Part shown: piece after piece, positions 5,721-8,985 of the stretch | How positions within the stretch are numbered: position 1 is the first letter of the stretch | Layout: each line of letters starts with the position of its first letter | From: DATKDP01 sp035546335 | GTDB taxonomy: Bacteria > Acidobacteriota > Thermoanaerobaculia > Gp7-AA8 | Direction of reading: 5' to 3' | DNA length: 8,985 nt | Assembly (NCBI GenBank): GCA_035546335.1 | Contig: DATKDP010000097.1 | Coordinates: forward strand, 1 to 8,985 | The notes under the pieces: model-generated | Told to the model about the DNA's origin: nothing | The model's database searches: none | The model's input: only the letters and a program-made list of their open reading frames with translations | Position numbers and translations under genes: made by a program

Positions 5721-6179
5721 ATGAAACCAAACCCGTACTGCTACGAACATCCCCGGCCCGCGCTGACCGTCGACATCGTCCTCTTCCGCAGGCACGGCGG
5801 ACGAGACGAAGTCCTCCTCGTACGCCGCGCGAAGGAGCCGTTTCGCGGCCGCTGGGCATTCCCCGGAGGCTTCGTCGACGAGAACGAGCCGCTCGAGACA
5901 GCCGCCGCGCGCGAGCTGCAGGAGGAGACGTCCCTCGAGGGGATTCGGCTGGCGCAGATCGGCGCGTATGGAGACCCGGGACGCGATCCGCGCGGCCATA
6001 CGGTGAGCATCGTCTTCATGGGACAGCTGGAGGGTCGAGCCGCGGCGCGTGCCGCGGACGACGCGGACGAGACGGGCTGGTTTGCGGCTGACTCTCCTCC
6101 CTCTCTCGCATTCGATCACGATCGGATCCTTCGCGACGCGCGGGCGCTATGGGAACGAAACGCAGAAGGCCCGCGTTGA
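5721..6179 (+). CDS. Nudix hydrolase, ADP-ribose pyrophosphatase-like (COG1051 type)
   Basis: The product is 152 residues, normal for a single-domain Nudix enzyme. The Nudix box runs Gly50 to Leu72 (GFVDENE ... RELQEETSL). It fits GX5EX7REUXEEXGU except for Ser71 in place of the last Gly. The metal-binding glutamates Glu65, Glu68 and Glu69 are present. The WAFPGGFVDENE entry and the later YGDPGRDPRGHTVSIVF stretch (83-99) are typical of the ADP-ribose pyrophosphatase-like group, which hydrolyses nucleoside diphosphate derivatives such as ADP-ribose. The exact substrate cannot be told. It has no membrane or signal segments, so it should be cytoplasmic. It lies 7 bases after the glycosylase remnant and 9 before clpS. 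Nudix enzymes and glycosylases can both act in nucleotide or DNA damage clean-up, which may explain the pairing. Confidence 0.9.
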   Translation: MKPNPYCYEHPRPALTVDIVLFRRHGGRDEVLLVRRAKEPFRGRWAFPGGFVDENEPLETAAARELQEETSLEGIRLAQIGAYGDPGRDPRGHTVSIVFMGQLEGRAAARAADDADETGWFAADSPPSLAFDHDRILRDARALWERNAEGPR

Positions 6180-6188
6180 ATCTCAGCG

Positions 6189-6512
6189 ATGCTTCCACCG
6201 GAAGTCGATTACGACCAGGCTGTTGCGACCGAGAGCAGGACGAAGCTCGAGAAGCCTCCGCTCTACAAGGTACTGCTTCACAACGACGATTACACGACGA
6301 TGGACTTCGTGGTGGCCGTGCTTCAGCTCGTCTTCAACCGCGCTCCCATGGAGGCGGTGCAGATCATGCTGCAGGTTCACCGTCAGGGCGCCGGCGTGGC
6401 GGGGATCTACACCTACGAGATCGCCGAGACAAAGGTATCGACGGTGACGAGTCTTGCCCAGGCGAACGAGTTTCCACTTCTCTGTACGATGGAAGAATCG
6501 GGTGAGGGATGA
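6189..6512 (+). CDS. clpS: ATP-dependent Clp protease adaptor ClpS
   Basis: The product is 107 residues, the usual ClpS length: an unstructured N-terminal tail (about 1-22) and a folded domain. The N-degron pocket is intact, with Asn32-Asp33-Asp34 in LLHNDDYTTMDFV, Met38 and His64 in QVHRQGAGVAG. The family binds proteins with N-terminal Leu, Phe, Tyr or Trp and hands them to ClpA while blocking other ClpA substrates. The start at 6189 lies 9 bases after the Nudix stop and has no clear Shine-Dalgarno sequence, so coupling to upstream translation is plausible. The stop overlaps the clpA start (ATGA, 6509-6512). Confidence 0.97.
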   Translation: MLPPEVDYDQAVATESRTKLEKPPLYKVLLHNDDYTTMDFVVAVLQLVFNRAPMEAVQIMLQVHRQGAGVAGIYTYEIAETKVSTVTSLAQANEFPLLCTMEESGEG

Positions 6513-8746
6513 TCACGAAGGATCTGCAGAAGACATTCACCTTCGCCGTGAACGATGCGGTGAGGCGTCGTCACGAATATGTCACCGTCGAACATCTCCT
6601 CTACGGACTTCTCCACAATGACGTAGCGATCGACGTGATCCGCAACTGCGGAGGCGATGTCGAGCGCCTCCTCTCCGCAGTCGACGATTTCCTCGACAGA
6701 ACTCTCGAGCGACTCGACGAGGACGTCGAGGTCCTTCCGGCTAAGACCGCGATGTTTCAGCGCGTGCTGGAGTCGGCGCTGTTCCATGCACGCAGCTCGG
6801 GACAGAAGGAGATCAATGCCGGTCACATCATCGCCGCGATGTACGAAGCGGAGAAATCGCACTCGGTCTTTCTTCTGCAGAGTGAGGGAATCACGAAGCT
6901 CGATGTCCTCAACTACATCTCCCACGGCATCTCCAGGATCGCCATGCCCGAGCCTCAGCCGGCCGCCGATGACGACGAAGGCGCAATCTCGACGCCGCGG
7001 GATCCGCTCGTGGCCTTCACGGTCAATCTCGTCGAGCGTGCGGCGGCGGGGGAAATCGATCCATTGATCGGCCGGACGCCGGAGCTCGAACGGACCATCC
7101 AGATTCTCGGGCGCCGCCGCAAGAACAATCCGTTGTACGTCGGCGAGCCCGGTGTAGGAAAGACGGCCATCGCCGAGGGACTGGCTCTGAAGATTCAGGA
7201 GGGCGACATCCCCGACATGCTGAAGTCGGCGGAGATCTATGCGCTCGACATGAGTGCCGTTCTCGCCGGGACCAAGTATCGCGGTGAGTTCGAGCAGCGC
7301 CTCAAGGGAGTGATTGCCGCCCTTCTGAAGAAAGGAAACGCAATTCTCTTCATCGACGAGATTCACACGATCGTCGGTGCCGGAGCAGTCAGCGGCGGCT
7401 CGATGGACGCATCGAACATCATCAAGCCGGCCCTCGCCTCCGGGAAGCTGCGCTGCATCGGATCGACGACCTACGCCGAATACAAGGCATCGTTCGAGCG
7501 CGATCGAGCCCTCGCCCGCCGCTTTCAACGGGTCGAGATCGGAGAGCCATCGCTCGAGGAGACGGTCGAGATCCTCGAGGGGCTGAAGGGCTACTACGAA
7601 GAGCACCACGGCGTGCAGTTCACGCCGGAAGCCATTCGGCTGGCCGCCGAGCTGGCCGCCAAGTACATCAACGATCGCCATCTCCCCGACAAGGCCATCG
7701 ACGTGCTCGACGAAGCGGGCGCCCGCGTCCGCATGCTGCCCAGACAGGACCAAACACCGATCATCGAGACGAGCGACATCGAGATGGTCGTCGCGCGCAT
7801 GGCCAGGATCCCGCCGAAGACGGTGGGCGGCTCTGAGAAGGAGCGCCTTCAGCATCTGGAGCTCGATCTGAAGAAGGTGATCTTCGGGCAGGATCACGCC
7901 ATCGCTCAGATGGTGAACGCGATCAAGGTCTCGCGCTCCGGCCTGGGGCAGGCTGACCGGCCCGTCGGCTCGTTTCTCTTCTCCGGCCCCACCGGCGTCG
8001 GCAAGACCGAGCTCGCTAAACAGCTCGCCCGATGCCTCGGCGTCGAGCTTCTCCGTTTCGACATGAGCGAATACACCGAGCCGCATACCGTGTCGCGTCT
8101 GATCGGCGCGCCGCCCGGGTACGTCGGATTCGATCAGGGAGGTCTTCTGACAGATGCCGTCATGCGGACGCCGTATGCCGTCATCGTTCTCGATGAGATC
8201 GAGAAGGCGCATCCGAACCTCTTCAACATCCTCCTCCAGGTGATGGACCACGCCACCCTGACCGACAACAACGGCAAAAAGGCCGACTTCCGAAACGTCG
8301 TTCTCATCATGACCACCAATGCCGGGGCGCGTGAGATGAGCGAGGCGGGAATCGGATTTCAGGACAGCCGCGGCACGGGAAAAGGGCGCGGAGCGATCGA
8401 ACGGATGTTCGCCCCCGAGTTCCGCAATCGGCTCGACGCCTGGGTGCCGTTCGATTCCCTCGCTCGGGAGAGCATCGAGCAGGTGGTCGACAAATTCATC
8501 GAGGAGCTGCGCCTCCAGCTCGCCGACAGGAATGTGACCATCGAGCTGACGTCCGACGGCCGGCAGTGGCTCGCACAGCACGGCTACGATCAGAAATTCG
8601 GGGCGCGACCGATGGGACGCCTCATCCAGTCGAAGATCAAGGAGCCTCTGGTCGACGAGCTTCTGTTCGGCAGGCTGGAACAGGGTGGTCGCGTGGTGGT
8701 CGATGCCGGCGAGGGAGAGCTGCTCCTCGCCGTGACCGCGGAGTGA
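6509..8746 (+). CDS. clpA: ATP-dependent Clp protease ATP-binding subunit ClpA
   Basis: The product is 745 residues, close to E. coli ClpA. The N-terminal repeat domain spans about 1-145 and is the ClpS docking site. The first AAA+ module has Walker A GEPGVGKT (212-219) and Walker B AILFIDE (Asp283, Glu284). The second has Walker A GPTGVGKT (493-500) and Walker B VIVLDE (Asp562, Glu563). The ClpP-docking tripeptide is Ile615-Gly616-Phe617, and the sensor-2 GARP motif is at 698-701. There is no coiled-coil middle domain between the modules, which separates it from ClpB and ClpC. The hexamer unfolds substrates and feeds them to ClpP in the cytoplasm. ATG 6509 overlaps the clpS stop by four bases, with GGTGAGGG (6501-6508) directly upstream. 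ClpP is not in the window. Confidence 0.97.
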   Translation: MITKDLQKTFTFAVNDAVRRRHEYVTVEHLLYGLLHNDVAIDVIRNCGGDVERLLSAVDDFLDRTLERLDEDVEVLPAKTAMFQRVLESALFHARSSGQKEINAGHIIAAMYEAEKSHSVFLLQSEGITKLDVLNYISHGISRIAMPEPQPAADDDEGAISTPRDPLVAFTVNLVERAAAGEIDPLIGRTPELERTIQILGRRRKNNPLYVGEPGVGKTAIAEGLALKIQEGDIPDMLKSAEIYALDMSAVLAGTKYRGEFEQRLKGVIAALLKKGNAILFIDEIHTIVGAGAVSGGSMDASNIIKPALASGKLRCIGSTTYAEYKASFERDRALARRFQRVEIGEPSLEETVEILEGLKGYYEEHHGVQFTPEAIRLAAELAAKYINDRHLPDKAIDVLDEAGARVRMLPRQDQTPIIETSDIEMVVARMARIPPKTVGGSEKERLQHLELDLKKVIFGQDHAIAQMVNAIKVSRSGLGQADRPVGSFLFSGPTGVGKTELAKQLARCLGVELLRFDMSEYTEPHTVSRLIGAPPGYVGFDQGGLLTDAVMRTPYAVIVLDEIEKAHPNLFNILLQVMDHATLTDNNGKKADFRNVVLIMTTNAGAREMSEAGIGFQDSRGTGKGRGAIERMFAPEFRNRLDAWVPFDSLARESIEQVVDKFIEELRLQLADRNVTIELTSDGRQWLAQHGYDQKFGARPMGRLIQSKIKEPLVDELLFGRLEQGGRVVVDAGEGELLLAVTAE

Positions 8747-8759
8747 GTCACCGTTCTGC

Positions 8760-8797
8760 GCGTCATTCCGAACGAGGCGGCGTGCTCTGGATGACGC
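8760..8797. repeat. Hairpin intergenic repeat downstream of clpA
   Basis: GCGTCAT at 8760-8766 pairs with ATGACGC at 8791-8797. After a one-base bulge, CC at 8768-8769 pairs with GG at 8789-8790. The 5' half contains CATTCCGAACGAGG, related to the element at 195-208 on the opposite strand. It begins 13 bases past the clpA stop and could help end the transcript or protect its 3' end, but has no U-tract. Confidence 0.55.
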
Positions 8798-8827
8798 CAA
8801 GTCGGAAGCATTGGACCTGAGGGGAGA

Positions 8828-8932
8828 TCCCTCGCCTCCCCACCCGCCCACCCGCTTCCAATGACAAACCAGTGTTCATGCGGGTTTTCCGGTCGTCGGG
8901 CAGAGGGTCCCTCGCCCAACCGCCCGCTTCCA
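8828..8932 (+). repeat. Pair of degenerate direct repeats, C-rich
   Basis: TCCCTCGCC occurs at 8828-8836 and 8908-8916. CCCGCTTCCA occurs at 8851-8860 and 8923-8932, each followed within 1-2 bases by ATGAC. The two copies share word order but differ in spacing (14 and 6 bases between words). They look like two diverged copies of one intergenic element about 40 bases long. Confidence 0.55.
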
Positions 8933-8950
8933 AATGACGCGGTTTGTCAT
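8861..8950. repeat. Inverted decamer pair ATGACAAACC / GGTTTGTCAT
   Basis: ATGACAAACC at 8861-8870 and GGTTTGTCAT at 8941-8950 are exact reverse complements 70 bases apart. They enclose the second C-rich repeat copy. They could be the ends of a small inserted element or a chance match. Confidence 0.4.
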
Positions 8951-8985
8951 CACTCTCAGGTTCAGCGCGCGCGCTGTGAAAAGGC

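Larger units (their letters stand above)
8747..8985. other. Gene-free tail with short intergenic repeats
   Basis: No credible gene is seen in these 239 bases on either strand. The stretch contains a hairpin repeat at 8760-8797, two related C-rich segments and an inverted decamer. No T-tract terminator for clpA is visible. Confidence 0.7.

Noticed and set aside
6413..8851. 812-residue open frame on the minus strand opposite clpA
   Set aside because: It is antisense to an unmistakable clpA with all AAA+ motifs in place. Its protein is rich in Asp, Arg, His, Leu and Gly without domain signals, as expected from the complement of a GC-rich gene.

Overview
The window is GC-rich chromosomal DNA of a Gram-negative-type bacterium. 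It carries nearly full coding content plus short repeat families between genes. The clpS-clpA pair, an orphan cheB, a heptamer repeat (CCAGAAA) and CATTCYGARCGAGG-type intergenic repeats would fit an Acidobacteriota-like lineage. That placement is an impression from gene content and repeats and cannot be settled from this sequence. No rRNA, tRNA, CRISPR array, insertion sequence or phage gene was seen.

Layout. (1) 1-115, minus: the N-terminal end of a 4Fe-4S ferredoxin, cut by the window edge. (2) 268-1008, plus: a ZIP-family metal transporter of the ZIP9-like type (HKxP instead of HExP). It is divergent from the ferredoxin and possibly translated from a leaderless transcript. (3) 1009-1234: the gap between two convergent genes, filled by 11 perfect CCAGAAA heptamers facing 6 TTTCTGG heptamers, which together form one very large inverted repeat. 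(4) 5093-1235, minus: a probable four-gene operon in the order cheB methylesterase, coiled-coil plus GAF protein, single-domain CheY-like receiver, and a polytopic GT39-like glycosyltransferase. The last two genes overlap by four bases (GTGA). (5) 5094-5431: a divergent intergenic region containing a 90-bp near-perfect palindrome (5222-5311) and a smaller hairpin. (6) 5432-8746, plus: a tight gene run of an internally deleted Fpg/Nei DNA glycosylase remnant, a COG1051-type Nudix hydrolase, clpS and clpA. Gaps are 7 and 9 bases, followed by a 4-base ATGA overlap. (7) 8747-8985: no gene, only short intergenic repeats.

How the genes work together. ClpS and ClpA form the N-degron recognition and unfolding arm of the ClpAP protease; ClpP is not in the window. 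The cheB-GAF-REC set looks like part of a signalling pathway whose receptors, CheA and CheR lie elsewhere. Its coupling to a membrane glycosyltransferase hints at an output on surface glycans. The glycosylase remnant keeps its ribosome-binding site, start, N-terminal catalytic residues and zinc finger in one open frame, but lacks everything between them.

No clearly new multi-gene system stands out. The points most worth a second look are the 90-bp palindrome, the opposed heptamer arrays, the in-frame collapsed glycosylase, the REC-glycosyltransferase coupling and the variant ZIP metal site.
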